DNA from: Bacteroides sp. CAG:927
GTDB lineage: Bacteria > Bacteroidota > Bacteroidia > Bacteroidales > Muribaculaceae
Length of the DNA stretch: 45,533 nucleotides
Direction: 5' to 3'
Assembly: GCA_000431155.1 (NCBI GenBank)
Contig: HF985636.1
Coordinates: 1 to 45,533, forward strand
In this document: piece after piece, positions 26,320 to 34,764 of the stretch
How the letters are laid out: the number at the start of each line of letters is the position of its first letter
Position numbering within the stretch: the stretch's first letter is position 1
The notes under the pieces: model-generated
What the model saw: the letters and a program-made list of their open reading frames with translations, nothing else
Database searches by the model: none
What the model was told of the DNA's origin: nothing
Program-made: the position numbers and the translations under genes

Positions 26320-26916
26320 ATGATGAAGAAAAGCATCAAAGCTATCATAACAGTTGCGGCAATAGTAGTGGTGGCAATAGCAGTGTATCTTACAGTCTCG
26401 TTGCCCAAATCACCGACCATAGAGGCGGACAAAGGATATATCAGCAATATGGAGACTATGGCGCAGTTGTGTGCCATAGAGGTTTATAGCGAAGTGCCCA
26501 TTGTTGACACAATTGACAACAAAGTGATATGTGCCATACAAAAACAAAGAGGCAGCATAACATTTGATTTGGAAAATATGCAGATAGCGACTGATGGGGA
26601 TACCGTGAAAGTTATCATGCCCGATGAGATTGTATCCATAACTGAGGCTACTGACAATGATTCATGGAAAGTGGTTGACACCAAAGCTATAGGCCTGTTA
26701 GCAATGTTGCGCAGTGACAAACTCACTCTTGAAGAGGAGAATCAGGTGAAGGCAAAAATAGTGCGCAAGGCCAAGGTGCGCCTGTACAAAAACGGGACCG
26801 TGAAACGTGCACGTGCCGAAGGGGCACAAAATATCAAGAAGCTGCTTGAGAAGATTTACCGAAAACCGGTAAAAGTAACAGACCCGACACCCGAAGGATA
26901 TTATGGGAAGCGATAG
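26320..26916 (+). CDS. DUF4230-type membrane-anchored protein (second of pair)
   Basis: 198-residue protein with one N-terminal membrane anchor (about 6-27) and no lipobox. It keeps the same order of elements as its neighbour: a short beta region (YSEVPIVDTIDNKVICAIQKQ), a VKVIMPDEIVSI strand matching KTVRITLPAVE upstream, then a charged helix and a basic tail. The pair probably arose by duplication, one copy lipid-anchored and one membrane-spanning. The start at 26320 lies 1 nt after the upstream stop; an in-frame upstream ATG at 26272 is inside the neighbour. Family assignment is moderately sure. Confidence 0.65.
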   Translation: MMKKSIKAIITVAAIVVVAIAVYLTVSLPKSPTIEADKGYISNMETMAQLCAIEVYSEVPIVDTIDNKVICAIQKQRGSITFDLENMQIATDGDTVKVIMPDEIVSITEATDNDSWKVVDTKAIGLLAMLRSDKLTLEEENQVKAKIVRKAKVRLYKNGTVKRARAEGAQNIKKLLEKIYRKPVKVTDPTPEGYYGKR

Positions 26917-26920
26917 AACG

Positions 26921-26959
26921 ACATCAAGGGCGAGCCACATAGTGACACGCCCTTGATGT
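26921..26959. terminator. Hairpin between convergent DUF4230 and rpmB operons
   Basis: ACATCAAGGGCG (26921-26932) pairs perfectly over 12 bp with CGCCCTTGATGT (26948-26959) around a 15-nt loop. Neither side has a U-run, so it is a candidate bidirectional terminator or 3'-end stabiliser. Confidence 0.6.
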
Positions 26960-26992
26960 AAGTATCTGAATTTCGTCTCTGAGGACGGGGAA

Positions 26993-27142
26993 TTACTTAA
27001 GGATATCCTTTACAGCGTCGTTGGGAACCATCTGCTCCTGGAAAGTGTAGGCACCGGTTTTGGGGGACTTAACGACCTTTATCACCTTGCTGTAAGTACG
27101 ACCTTCACCTTTTTGGAGTGATGCTACGGTTTTCTTTGCCAT
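26993..27142 (-). CDS. DUF4295 family small protein
   Basis: 49-residue basic protein, MAKKTVASLQKGEGRTYSKV at its start, matching the DUF4295 proteins that follow rpmB and rpmG in Bacteroidetes. Its size, charge and constant linkage with two 50S proteins suggest ribosome association, but that is inference. It starts 22 nt after the rpmG stop. In relatives I recall, ftsY comes next; here a hairpin and a convergent operon follow, so ftsY is elsewhere. Confidence 0.85.
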   Translation of the reverse strand: MAKKTVASLQKGEGRTYSKVIKVVKSPKTGAYTFQEQMVPNDAVKDILK

Positions 27143-27164
27143 ATCTTAAAACGTAATTAAGGGA

Positions 27165-27353
27165 TTATTTAATTTCTTTATGAACAGTGACCCTTTTGAG
27201 GATAGGGTTGTATTTTTTGAGTTCGAGGCGCTCGGTAGTATTTTTGCGGTTTTTAGTGGTGATGTAACGCGAAGTACCGGGCATGCCACTGGCTTTGTGC
27301 TCGGTGCATTCGAGAATAACCTGTACGCGGTTGCCTTTAGCTTTCTTTGCCAT
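27165..27353 (-). CDS. rpmG: 50S ribosomal protein L33
   Basis: 62-residue L33: MAKKAKGNRVQVILECTEHK, then SRYITTKNRKNTTERLELKKYNP. Zinc-binding L33 has four Cys in two CxxC pairs; only one Cys remains here, so this is the zinc-independent (C-minus) form. It lies 6 nt after the rpmB stop in an rpmB-rpmG-DUF4295 operon. Confidence 0.96.
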   Translation of the reverse strand: MAKKAKGNRVQVILECTEHKASGMPGTSRYITTKNRKNTTERLELKKYNPILKRVTVHKEIK

Positions 27354-27359
27354 CTTATT

Positions 27360-27617
27360 TTAGAATGATAAGTATTTGATTTCAGTTAAATAACCCTTCT
27401 TGGCAGCTTCTTTGATAGCGGCGTCAAGACCGTTTTTGTTAATGGTGCGGAGACCGGCGGCTGAGATAGTAAGAAGAATCCAAGCCTGCTCTTCCACCCA
27501 ATAGAATTTTTTGGTGAAGAGATTAACATTGAATCTGCGCTTTGTGCGACGCTTGGAGTGCGATACATTGTTACCAGTAATCGCTTTCTTGCCTGTAATT
27601 TGACAAATCTTTGACAT
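27360..27617 (-). CDS. rpmB: 50S ribosomal protein L28
   Basis: 85-residue L28 starting MSKICQITGKKAITGNNVSHSK, with the conserved TKRRFNVNL and the C-terminal SAAGLRTINKNGLDAAI segment. The ATG at 27617 is chosen over an in-frame upstream ATG at 27659, which would add 14 residues not found in L28. It is the first gene of the operon, preceded by a leader of about 128 nt with a hairpin. Confidence 0.96.
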   Translation of the reverse strand: MSKICQITGKKAITGNNVSHSKRRTKRRFNVNLFTKKFYWVEEQAWILLTISAAGLRTINKNGLDAAIKEAAKKGYLTEIKYLSF

Positions 27618-27745
27618 GGCTGTTGTGTTACTTAGCTCTGTTAATGTTAAAATTATCAAGTTGGTAGGTGGCCGCCATCTCAGTTCTCATATCGCCGCTA
27701 AGCGCATCAAATTTAGCGACTTTCAAGGATGAGCCACACAAACCG
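27618..27745 (-). promoter_or_regulatory. Possible structured leader of rpmB-rpmG-DUF4295
   Basis: The transcribed minus-strand leader between the likely promoter (27750-27781) and rpmB is about 128 nt. It can form CGCTAA/TTAGCG (27718-27713 with 27701-27696) and holds a GGTGGCCGCC-type block at 27667-27676. Such length before a ribosomal-protein operon suggests autoregulatory RNA, but no known family is recognised. Confidence 0.4.
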
Positions 27746-27749
27746 GGTG

Positions 27750-27781
27750 CAAAGTAAGTAATTTTTTGTGTAATATGCAAC
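27750..27781 (-). promoter_or_regulatory. Candidate promoter of rpmB operon
   Basis: On the minus strand TTACTTTG (27757-27750) fits TAnnTTTG except at the second base. GTTG (27781-27778) lies 20 nt upstream as a three-of-four -33 box. Confidence 0.45.
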
Positions 27782-27816
27782 TGTCGGTATGTTTTTATGT
27801 GATTTTAAAGACATTT

Positions 27817-27848
27817 TTTGTAGTTAAGCCAAGTAATGTGTATATTTG
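27817..27848 (+). promoter_or_regulatory. Promoter of the GH95 gene
   Basis: TTTG (27817-27820), a 20-nt spacer and TATATTTG (27841-27848) fit the consensus. The leader to 27906 is about 53 nt. This also places the true start after the in-frame 27846 codon. Confidence 0.7.
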
Positions 27849-27905
27849 CGGATATATTATACCTTAAGCTATACCGACAACAATCCATTTACCATACAAA
27901 AACCT

Positions 27906-30900
27906 ATGAAATTTAAATTATTACCTGTGATCGCGTGGACAATAGCGGCCATGGGTGCAGCTACCGTAGGCGTATATGCCGCCGATTACTGCACATCAGG
28001 GTCCCTTACACGCACCGATGGCGGCCGTAAGCTAAACTCTTTCGCCCTTACCGACGGAAGCAGCGTGGCAGAAGTGGCCGTAAACCAATCGGCAAGCTAT
28101 GGCAGTGCATCTTACTTTGACAAGACAGATGTGGTACTTGCCGTGCAGCCCGGAGCAGAAGTAAAGCTCAGTGACCTCAACTGGACCGGAGCATGGATGC
28201 ATGCATACATGTATGTGGACTACGACAATGACGGTGAATTTGACACAGTGCTGAATGCCGACGGTGAAGGAGACGGCGAGCTTGTGTCCTATTCATTTTA
28301 CTCCGCTACAGATTCATCAACAGGCCAAAACAGTATTGGCCAGACCGTGGGTCACGGAGCAGGCATCTCCACGAGCAACATTCCTGCATTCATAGTTCCC
28401 CAGACACTGGCATCGGGTGACTATCGTCTGCGTTTCAAAATCGACTGGAACTCACTTGACCCCTGCGGAAAAACCGTACAGAAAGACGGCGGTTCAATAA
28501 CCGATATGACACTGCGCGTGGAAGCAGCTACCGAGCGTACCATAACAATCAAGAGCGCTGACGAGAGCAAGGGCACAGTAGCTATAGAAGGTGCCGAGGG
28601 GCTGAGTGTGACAACCGCCGAGGCTGTCACCATCACTGCCACACCTGTAGAGGGGTATATGTTCAAAAACTGGACCAATGACGCCACTTCACAGGTATAT
28701 TCCAATCAGGCAACCGTAACAGTGCGCGGTGGCGGCGACCTGTCTCTGACAGCCAATTTCGGTGACATAGAGTATTCGGGCATGTACCGCACATTCACCA
28801 ACAATTCGGGTCAGCAGAACCGTTACCTGCAACGCGTGACCACTGAAGGCACCCACACTCCCGAGGTGTTCTCCTGCTCTACCCAAGACGAATTGCCCTA
28901 CACCGCCTTCACCGCAAGTGCCAATACCTATGTGGAGAGCGGCGCACTGATAGACAAAACAGCCACTCCCATAAAAGTGGACAATGGTGTGACATCATTC
29001 ACCATCACCTATTATGGATGGACCAACGCCATAGGAAGTGCCACCAAGGAGATGGACTGGACCCAAGAAGCATACTTCGTGGACTGGAACCGCAACGGCA
29101 CATTTACTGACGAAGGCGAAATCTCAGAAAAAGGCAACACGAGCACTCCCAATTCAGCCATATACACAGGATTCTCACGCATGGTGAAAATTCCTGCCGG
29201 ACAAGAACCGGGCATATACAGAATGCGCACAGTGTTCTACGAGCCGTCAGAATCCGGCGAGAACTGGCAGGAGACACTGTTCACCACCAAAGACAGAAGG
29301 ATACGCAATGGTGTGGCCTATGACTTTGACATCGAGATACTTCCCGCCAAAGACATGACCCTTGTGGAGGTAAATGCAACCGGACGCAACGGAAGCGTAA
29401 ATCCGGGTCAGGAGGATGTGCAGATAGCCTCAATCAATGTGGCAGTAGACGGCACCCTAAATCCGTTCAACGCAACAGCGATAAACATGAGCTGGACCGG
29501 CGATGCAAATGTGAGCAATCTCCGCTGGGTATATTCCACTACCGGAGCCATCACATCCAACCAGATTGGTGACACCAAGGCTGCCGGCGACAATATGGAA
29601 TACACATTTGATCAGACACTCCAGCACGGCAACAACTACTTTATTCTGCTTGGCAATGTGGCAGAAGATGCAGTTATAGACAGCAAAGTACAAGTAATGC
29701 TGAGCTCCATAACCATCAACGGTGAGGAGCACTCGCTCACATATCCCGACAATGTTGCACTGACAGTGTCAAACATCATTGATTACACCATGGGCAACGC
29801 CCTGTGGTTCGATACCCCTAACTCATCCACAACCGGAGCAGCCATATGGAACAGTAACGATTTCAGCTCATCATCATCCAACCCCGATGAAATATGGGAG
29901 CGCAAGTCATTCCCCATCGGCAACGGCTCATTCGGCGGCAATGTGCTCGGCTCAGTCAACCGCGAACGCGTGGTGCTCAATGAAAAGACACTTTGGAAAG
30001 GCGGTCCCGGCACCGGCGCATCCAACTACTGGAACATGAACCGTACAGTAAACGAGTCCACCCTTGCCAACATACGCCAGTATCTCGCCAATAACAACAC
30101 ATACTATGCCAACTCTCTTGTGTCAAGCAACTACCGAGGCAATGTGAACTACGACAAGAGCGTATTCGGTACCTATACCACAATGGGTGAAGCTTACGTT
30201 AGCACCGGCATTGACGAAAGCAATGTAACCAACTACAAACGTATCCTGAACATGGACCGCTCGATAGCCGTGGTGCAGTTTGACGCTGACGGCATATCCT
30301 ACCAGCGCCGCTACTTCTGCTCCTATCCCGACAGCGTGATGGTGTGGCGCTACACATCGGAAGGCGGTACCCAGAACCTCACATTCTCACTCAACTGTCC
30401 GCAGATACTCAACAGCGTTACCTCGCCTGCCGACGGCACACTGCTGTACAACGGCAAGCTTGACAACAACAATATGCAATGGGCACTGCGAGTGCTCGTT
30501 CGCAGCAACGACGGAGGCACAGTGACAGCGGATGCATCGGCACGCACCATCACAGTAAGCGGTTCCAGCGATGTGGAATTCATACTTGCCGGCGATACCG
30601 ACTACGCCATGAACTTCAACCCCGACATGAGCGACAACAATGCTTTTGTGGGTATGGATCCGGTAGCGAACGTGAACAAAATCATGGAAAATGCAGCGGC
30701 AAAATCGTATGACGAGCTGTATGCCGCCCATATGGAGGACTACTCCAATCTGTTTGACCGCGTGAAAATAGAAATCAACCCCAACGAGAAGTTTGACAAC
30801 AAGCCCACTCCGAGCCGCCTGTCAGCTTACCGCAGCGGCACACTTGACCATGCGCTTGAACAGCAATATTTCCAGTATGGCCGTTACCTGCTGATTTCCA

Positions 30901-32438
30901 GCTCACGCGCAGGCAACATGCCTGCCAACCTGCAAGGTATGTGGCACAACAATATCGACGGACCATGGCGCGTGGATTACCACAACAACATCAACCTGCA
31001 GATGAACTACTGGCCTGCCACATGCACCAACCTGCTGGAGTGCATGACCCCGTTCATAGATTATGTGCGCGGCCTCGTGAAACCGGGCGAACTTACCGCC
31101 CAAGCATATTATGGCGCACGCGGCTGGACAGCAGAGGTGTCAACCAACATCTTCGGATTTACAGCACCGCTCAACTCCACTGACATGTCGTGGAACTACA
31201 ACCCCACAGCAGGTCCCTGGCTCGCCACCCAGATATGGGAATATTACGATTACACCCGCGACAAGGACTGGCTGCGCGAAGTGGGTTACCCCATCATCAA
31301 ATCCAGTGCCAACTTCGTGAGCGACCTTCTGTATCTGCACAACGGCACCTACACTTCCGCTCCTTCCTATTCTCCTGAACACGGTACTGCCGACCTCGGT
31401 GCCACTTATGCCAACGCCGTGACCCGCGAAGTGCTCATGGAAGCAATCAAGGGTGCTGAAGTACTTGGCGAAAACCCTGAGGAGCTTACCGAATGGAAAG
31501 AGAAACTTGAAAAGATGTATCCCTACCAGATAGGCAAGTACGGCCAACTCCAAGAGTGGTACAACGACATTGACACCTATGGTGACACTCACCGCCACAC
31601 CAACCACCTGTTTGGTCTGCATCCGGGCTCAACCATCAACGCCATTGAGGACACAGAGCTGGCCGATGCCTGCAAAGAGACCCTCAATCAGCGCGGAGAT
31701 GCCGCTACCGGATGGTCCATGGGCTGGAAACTCAACCACTGGGCACGCCTGCTTGACGGAGACCACGCCTACACCCTGTTCCAGAACCTGCTGAAAGAAG
31801 GTACAGCCGACAACCTGTGGGATCTCCATCCGCCATTCCAGATTGACGGTAACTTCGGCGGCACTGCCGGTGTATCGGAGCTGTTCCTGCAGAGCCACAA
31901 CGGAATGCTGCACCTGCTCCCTGCCCTGCCCTCATCATGGACAGAAGGCAAAATCACAGGTCTGCGCACACGCGGTAATTTTGAAGTGGATATTTATTAT
32001 ACCGACAACCGTCTTGACCGCGCAATCGTGACCTCACATGCCGGTGAGCCTTGCAAGGTATATTACAAAGGTCTGGTAAAAGAGTTTGACACCGTTCAGG
32101 ACGGCATATACACCGTGACCTACGATGCAGACAACAACACCCTTAACGTGAACGAAATGGGTGGCATCAACAACATTGAAGCCACAGTATCCACTGATGT
32201 AACCGTTACCCCCAATCCCAACGAGGGACATTTCACCGTGAACGTGACCGGTGCATGTGAAGGCAACCTCAACATCAGCATCTACTCTCTCAGCGGCCAA
32301 CTGCTCAAAAACATGGATGTGAACAAGAGCGGCAGCAGCGTGAGCGTGGCTATGAGCCTGAACGCAAGCAGCGGAATTTATTTCGTGCATGTGGAAGGCA
32401 GCGAAATTTCCGAGACAAGGAAATTCATAGTGAAATAA
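27906..32438 (+). CDS. Secreted GH95 alpha-L-fucosidase-family enzyme, multidomain, T9SS tail
   Basis: 1510-residue exported enzyme, probably removing alpha-1,2-linked fucose (or galactose) from host or plant glycans. A signal peptide (1-25) is followed by a GEVED-like module (YVDYDNDGEFDTV, about 26-205), an InlB-B/bacterial repeat-like module (about 210-285), a second GEVED-like module (FVDWNRNGTFTDEGE), and an Ig-like stretch. GH95 begins near 633 (LWFDTPNSS, SFPIGNGSFGGNVLG, LNEKTLWKGGP). Catalytic groups by comparison with the Bifidobacterium AfcA enzyme are Asn1028 and Asn1030 (NINLQMNYWP), Glu1158 (SPEHG) and Asp1314 (QIDGNFGG). The C-terminal 90 residues are a type IX secretion sorting domain. 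GH95 enzymes are commonly about 750-900 residues, so the N-terminal half is extra. The start follows the promoter. Confidence 0.92.
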   Translation: MKFKLLPVIAWTIAAMGAATVGVYAADYCTSGSLTRTDGGRKLNSFALTDGSSVAEVAVNQSASYGSASYFDKTDVVLAVQPGAEVKLSDLNWTGAWMHAYMYVDYDNDGEFDTVLNADGEGDGELVSYSFYSATDSSTGQNSIGQTVGHGAGISTSNIPAFIVPQTLASGDYRLRFKIDWNSLDPCGKTVQKDGGSITDMTLRVEAATERTITIKSADESKGTVAIEGAEGLSVTTAEAVTITATPVEGYMFKNWTNDATSQVYSNQATVTVRGGGDLSLTANFGDIEYSGMYRTFTNNSGQQNRYLQRVTTEGTHTPEVFSCSTQDELPYTAFTASANTYVESGALIDKTATPIKVDNGVTSFTITYYGWTNAIGSATKEMDWTQEAYFVDWNRNGTFTDEGEISEKGNTSTPNSAIYTGFSRMVKIPAGQEPGIYRMRTVFYEPSESGENWQETLFTTKDRRIRNGVAYDFDIEILPAKDMTLVEVNATGRNGSVNPGQEDVQIASINVAVDGTLNPFNATAINMSWTGDANVSNLRWVYSTTGAITSNQIGDTKAAGDNMEYTFDQTLQHGNNYFILLGNVAEDAVIDSKVQVMLSSITINGEEHSLTYPDNVALTVSNIIDYTMGNALWFDTPNSSTTGAAIWNSNDFSSSSSNPDEIWERKSFPIGNGSFGGNVLGSVNRERVVLNEKTLWKGGPGTGASNYWNMNRTVNESTLANIRQYLANNNTYYANSLVSSNYRGNVNYDKSVFGTYTTMGEAYVSTGIDESNVTNYKRILNMDRSIAVVQFDADGISYQRRYFCSYPDSVMVWRYTSEGGTQNLTFSLNCPQILNSVTSPADGTLLYNGKLDNNNMQWALRVLVRSNDGGTVTADASARTITVSGSSDVEFILAGDTDYAMNFNPDMSDNNAFVGMDPVANVNKIMENAAAKSYDELYAAHMEDYSNLFDRVKIEINPNEKFDNKPTPSRLSAYRSGTLDHALEQQYFQYGRYLLISSSRAGNMPANLQGMWHNNIDGPWRVDYHNNINLQMNYWPATCTNLLECMTPFIDYVRGLVKPGELTAQAYYGARGWTAEVSTNIFGFTAPLNSTDMSWNYNPTAGPWLATQIWEYYDYTRDKDWLREVGYPIIKSSANFVSDLLYLHNGTYTSAPSYSPEHGTADLGATYANAVTREVLMEAIKGAEVLGENPEELTEWKEKLEKMYPYQIGKYGQLQEWYNDIDTYGDTHRHTNHLFGLHPGSTINAIEDTELADACKETLNQRGDAATGWSMGWKLNHWARLLDGDHAYTLFQNLLKEGTADNLWDLHPPFQIDGNFGGTAGVSELFLQSHNGMLHLLPALPSSWTEGKITGLRTRGNFEVDIYYTDNRLDRAIVTSHAGEPCKVYYKGLVKEFDTVQDGIYTVTYDADNNTLNVNEMGGINNIEATVSTDVTVTPNPNEGHFTVNVTGACEGNLNISIYSLSGQLLKNMDVNKSGSSVSVAMSLNASSGIYFVHVEGSEISETRKFIVK

Positions 32439-32460
32439 CAATCACGATAATACTTAATGA

Positions 32461-32491
32461 CAAGGGGCCTCGCCAAACGCGAGGCCCCTTG
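32461..32491. terminator. GC-rich bidirectional hairpin after GH95
   Basis: CAAGGGGCCTCGC (32461-32473) pairs perfectly over 13 bp with GCGAGGCCCCTTG (32479-32491) around a 5-nt loop. There is no U-run, but it lies between convergent genes. Confidence 0.75.
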
Positions 32492-32517
32492 CTGTATGTA
32501 TATGAATGATGCTTGCG

Positions 32518-33804
32518 CTATCGCCCTGCGACGGCAATGCGCAGATATTCGGGCCGAAGATATTTTGCTGCGATACGCGATATGTCCTCGGGTGTTACGG
32601 TGAGTATGGCATTTTGCTTGGCTTCAAAATAATCGACAGGGAGGTTGCTCAAAAGCATATTGCGATAAAAAGCCACTATTTCAAGCGGAGAGTCAAGTGT
32701 TTCAAGATGCGAAACGAGTGCCGAACGGCGCATACGTTCCAGCTCCTCGCCTCGTGGAGGGTCTGACACGAGACGCTCAAGCTCAAGACGCACCTGTGCG
32801 ATGGCGGCATTGACATGCTCATGACTGCACTCAAACGAAATTCTGAGCCATGAGCCTTCGTGCACCCCGAGAAGAGAAGCATTTACGCCATAGGTATATC
32901 CTTTGTCCTCGCGCAGATTCATCATAAGACGACTGCCGAAATAACCGCCGAGAGCGATTGCCGCAACATGAAGCAGCGGATAGTCAGGATGGTGACGGTC
33001 AACGAGCGGCATGCCCATGCACACAGCACTCTGAAGAGCATCAGGCACCTCAATTTTTTCTGTACAGGGAGACTCGGGGGCCAAAGGCACTATAGCGACT
33101 TCAAGCGGCTCGACACCGGACGGGGCAAGCGAGCCGATTGCGGAATAGACAGTATCAACCACCTGCGGAGTGAGGCTTCCGCCCACAAACAGATGAGTGA
33201 AACGAGGCTGACGGATACGCTGAAACAAGTGTGCCAATTCTTCACGCCGGAGGTCCATCACTTGTTGAGGCGTATTAACGATAGCCAGCGGATGAGAAGC
33301 CCCGCAAATCAATTTTCGCAGACAAGCATCGGCACGGAAGCTCACTTTCTGCATCTGCACGCTCAGCTGCTGCGCCACTTGCTCCTTTTTCAGCTCCAAC
33401 TCATGCTCTGGAAAGGTGGCATTCTCAATCATGTCCACAAACACAGGCATTACTTGTGCCGTACGTGAATTGAGAGAGAAGATGCTCACAACAGAATGAT
33501 GCCCGTAGGCACCGGTCTTAAGCCATGAGCCATTGCTGTCAATGATATTGGCTATATCAGTGCCGGTGTGGAGAGAGGTGCCCTCGCCCATAGTGGCAAG
33601 CATCATAGGAAACAAAGCCGGAGAGCCGACATCGGCGTTGCCGCCTTTCCGAACCACGCTGACCATGTTGACAGGCTGTGAGCATCCGTCATACCCAACT
33701 ACAGTGACGCCGTTGTCAAGCTGCAACCGGGTGACAGGGGGCAACGCGGAGCCTTGCAACGGAGCAAGAGCAGGCGCGTGTGCCCTGAAATCATCCGAGG
33801 GCAT
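32518..33804 (-). CDS. M16-family peptidase-like protein lacking the zinc motif
   Basis: 428-residue protein with the two-domain fold of M16B (insulinase-like) proteins: LQLDNGVTVVGYDG at the start, a second domain with LHVAAIALGGYFGSRLMMNLREDKGYTYG, the usual Arg/Tyr substrate-binding motif, and a late EDISRIAAKYL. In active M16 enzymes HxxEH follows the first strands (FLEH...GT). Here the matching segment reads LFPMMLATMGEGTS with no His-x-x-Glu-His, so zinc catalysis is not expected. No active M16 partner lies nearby. No signal peptide is evident, suggesting a cytosolic location. It starts 2 nt after the kdsB stop, so it is in an operon with a KDO gene. Pseudoprotease or partner subunit is the likely role. 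Confidence 0.85.
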   Translation of the reverse strand: MPSDDFRAHAPALAPLQGSALPPVTRLQLDNGVTVVGYDGCSQPVNMVSVVRKGGNADVGSPALFPMMLATMGEGTSLHTGTDIANIIDSNGSWLKTGAYGHHSVVSIFSLNSRTAQVMPVFVDMIENATFPEHELELKKEQVAQQLSVQMQKVSFRADACLRKLICGASHPLAIVNTPQQVMDLRREELAHLFQRIRQPRFTHLFVGGSLTPQVVDTVYSAIGSLAPSGVEPLEVAIVPLAPESPCTEKIEVPDALQSAVCMGMPLVDRHHPDYPLLHVAAIALGGYFGSRLMMNLREDKGYTYGVNASLLGVHEGSWLRISFECSHEHVNAAIAQVRLELERLVSDPPRGEELERMRRSALVSHLETLDSPLEIVAFYRNMLLSNLPVDYFEAKQNAILTVTPEDISRIAAKYLRPEYLRIAVAGR

Positions 33805-33806
33805 AA

Positions 33807-34562
33807 TCAGCGATTTAATGATTCAAGATACCGGCATGCAGCCTCAAGGTCGGCAGGAGTGTCAATGCCTATGGTCTCGCAATCGGAAATACCCACGCGG
33901 ATATTAAAACCATTCTGCAACCATCGGAGCTGTTCAAGGCTCTCGGCAAGTTCCAGAGATGACTGAGGCAGACGAACGATACGGGCAAGAGTATCGGTGC
34001 GATATGCATACATGCCAATATGTGTATAGAACTCGGCTGATTCAATCCATTTCTGCCACTCCACCCCACGCACATAAGGGATAATAGAGCGGGAGAAATA
34101 GAGTGCCTTCATGTCATGGTCAAAAGTGACTTTGGGTGTATTGGGATTAAACAATGCATCCCACCCTTTGGCGGGATCAAACTTACGCACAAGAGTGGCG
34201 ATGTGAGTGTCGGGGACATCAAAACAATGCATCAAAGCCCGAATTTGCTCGGGAGCTATAAAAGGCTCGTCGCCCTGAATATTGATAACGACATCGGCCT
34301 CCATGCCACATTTGGTGTAAGCCTCAAAACAACGGTCAGTTCCGGAACGGTGAGAGGAAGAAGTCATGATGCAATTTCCGCCAAAATTCTCAACAGCGGC
34401 GCGAATACGCTCATCGTCAGTGGCAACAAAAACGTGGTCAAGCACTAAAGAAGCCTGACGGTAAACACGCTCAATCATGGTCATGTTACCAATCATGGCC
34501 AGCGGCTTGCCGGGAAATCTTGTGGAAGCGTATCTTGCAGGGATAATGCCAATGAATTTCAT
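33807..34562 (-). CDS. kdsB: 3-deoxy-manno-octulosonate cytidylyltransferase
   Basis: 251-residue CMP-KDO synthetase, which activates KDO with CTP for lipid A-core assembly. It starts MKFIGIIPARYASTRFPGKP, the nucleotide-binding signature, with the SSSHRSGTDR loop and NIQGDEPFI metal/CTP site, then YFSRSIIPY and HIGMYAYR. The length is usual. The ATG at 34562 is chosen; an in-frame ATG at 34586 would overlap the likely -7 box. The inactive M16-like gene follows after 2 nt. Confidence 0.96.
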   Translation of the reverse strand: MKFIGIIPARYASTRFPGKPLAMIGNMTMIERVYRQASLVLDHVFVATDDERIRAAVENFGGNCIMTSSSHRSGTDRCFEAYTKCGMEADVVINIQGDEPFIAPEQIRALMHCFDVPDTHIATLVRKFDPAKGWDALFNPNTPKVTFDHDMKALYFSRSIIPYVRGVEWQKWIESAEFYTHIGMYAYRTDTLARIVRLPQSSLELAESLEQLRWLQNGFNIRVGISDCETIGIDTPADLEAACRYLESLNR

Positions 34563-34583
34563 AACTGAATATATTAGAATATG

Positions 34584-34591
34584 CAAAATTA
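34584..34591 (-). promoter_or_regulatory. Candidate -7 box of kdsB
   Basis: On the minus strand TAATTTTG matches TAnnTTTG, 21 nt before the kdsB ATG. No good -33 box is seen. Confidence 0.45.
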
Positions 34592-34721
34592 ATGGTTTGG
34601 CGCGTATAAGACAGCACAGCAGAGGTGTTAAAATATGTTATCCGACATTCTTCTATCCTCTAAAAGGATTTTTACCAGCGTATTATTATTTTAAAATGAT
34701 AAAAATTAAAATGTAAGTAGC

Positions 34722-34729
34722 TATATTTG
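34722..34729 (+). promoter_or_regulatory. Candidate -7 box of the exported protein-CotH operon
   Basis: TATATTTG matches TAnnTTTG, with a leader of about 30 nt to 34765. No TTTG stands at -33 spacing; the upstream 40 nt are A/T runs. Confidence 0.5.
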
Positions 34730-34764
34730 CAAAGGATAAGCCAATTTTAACCTAAAAAACATAT

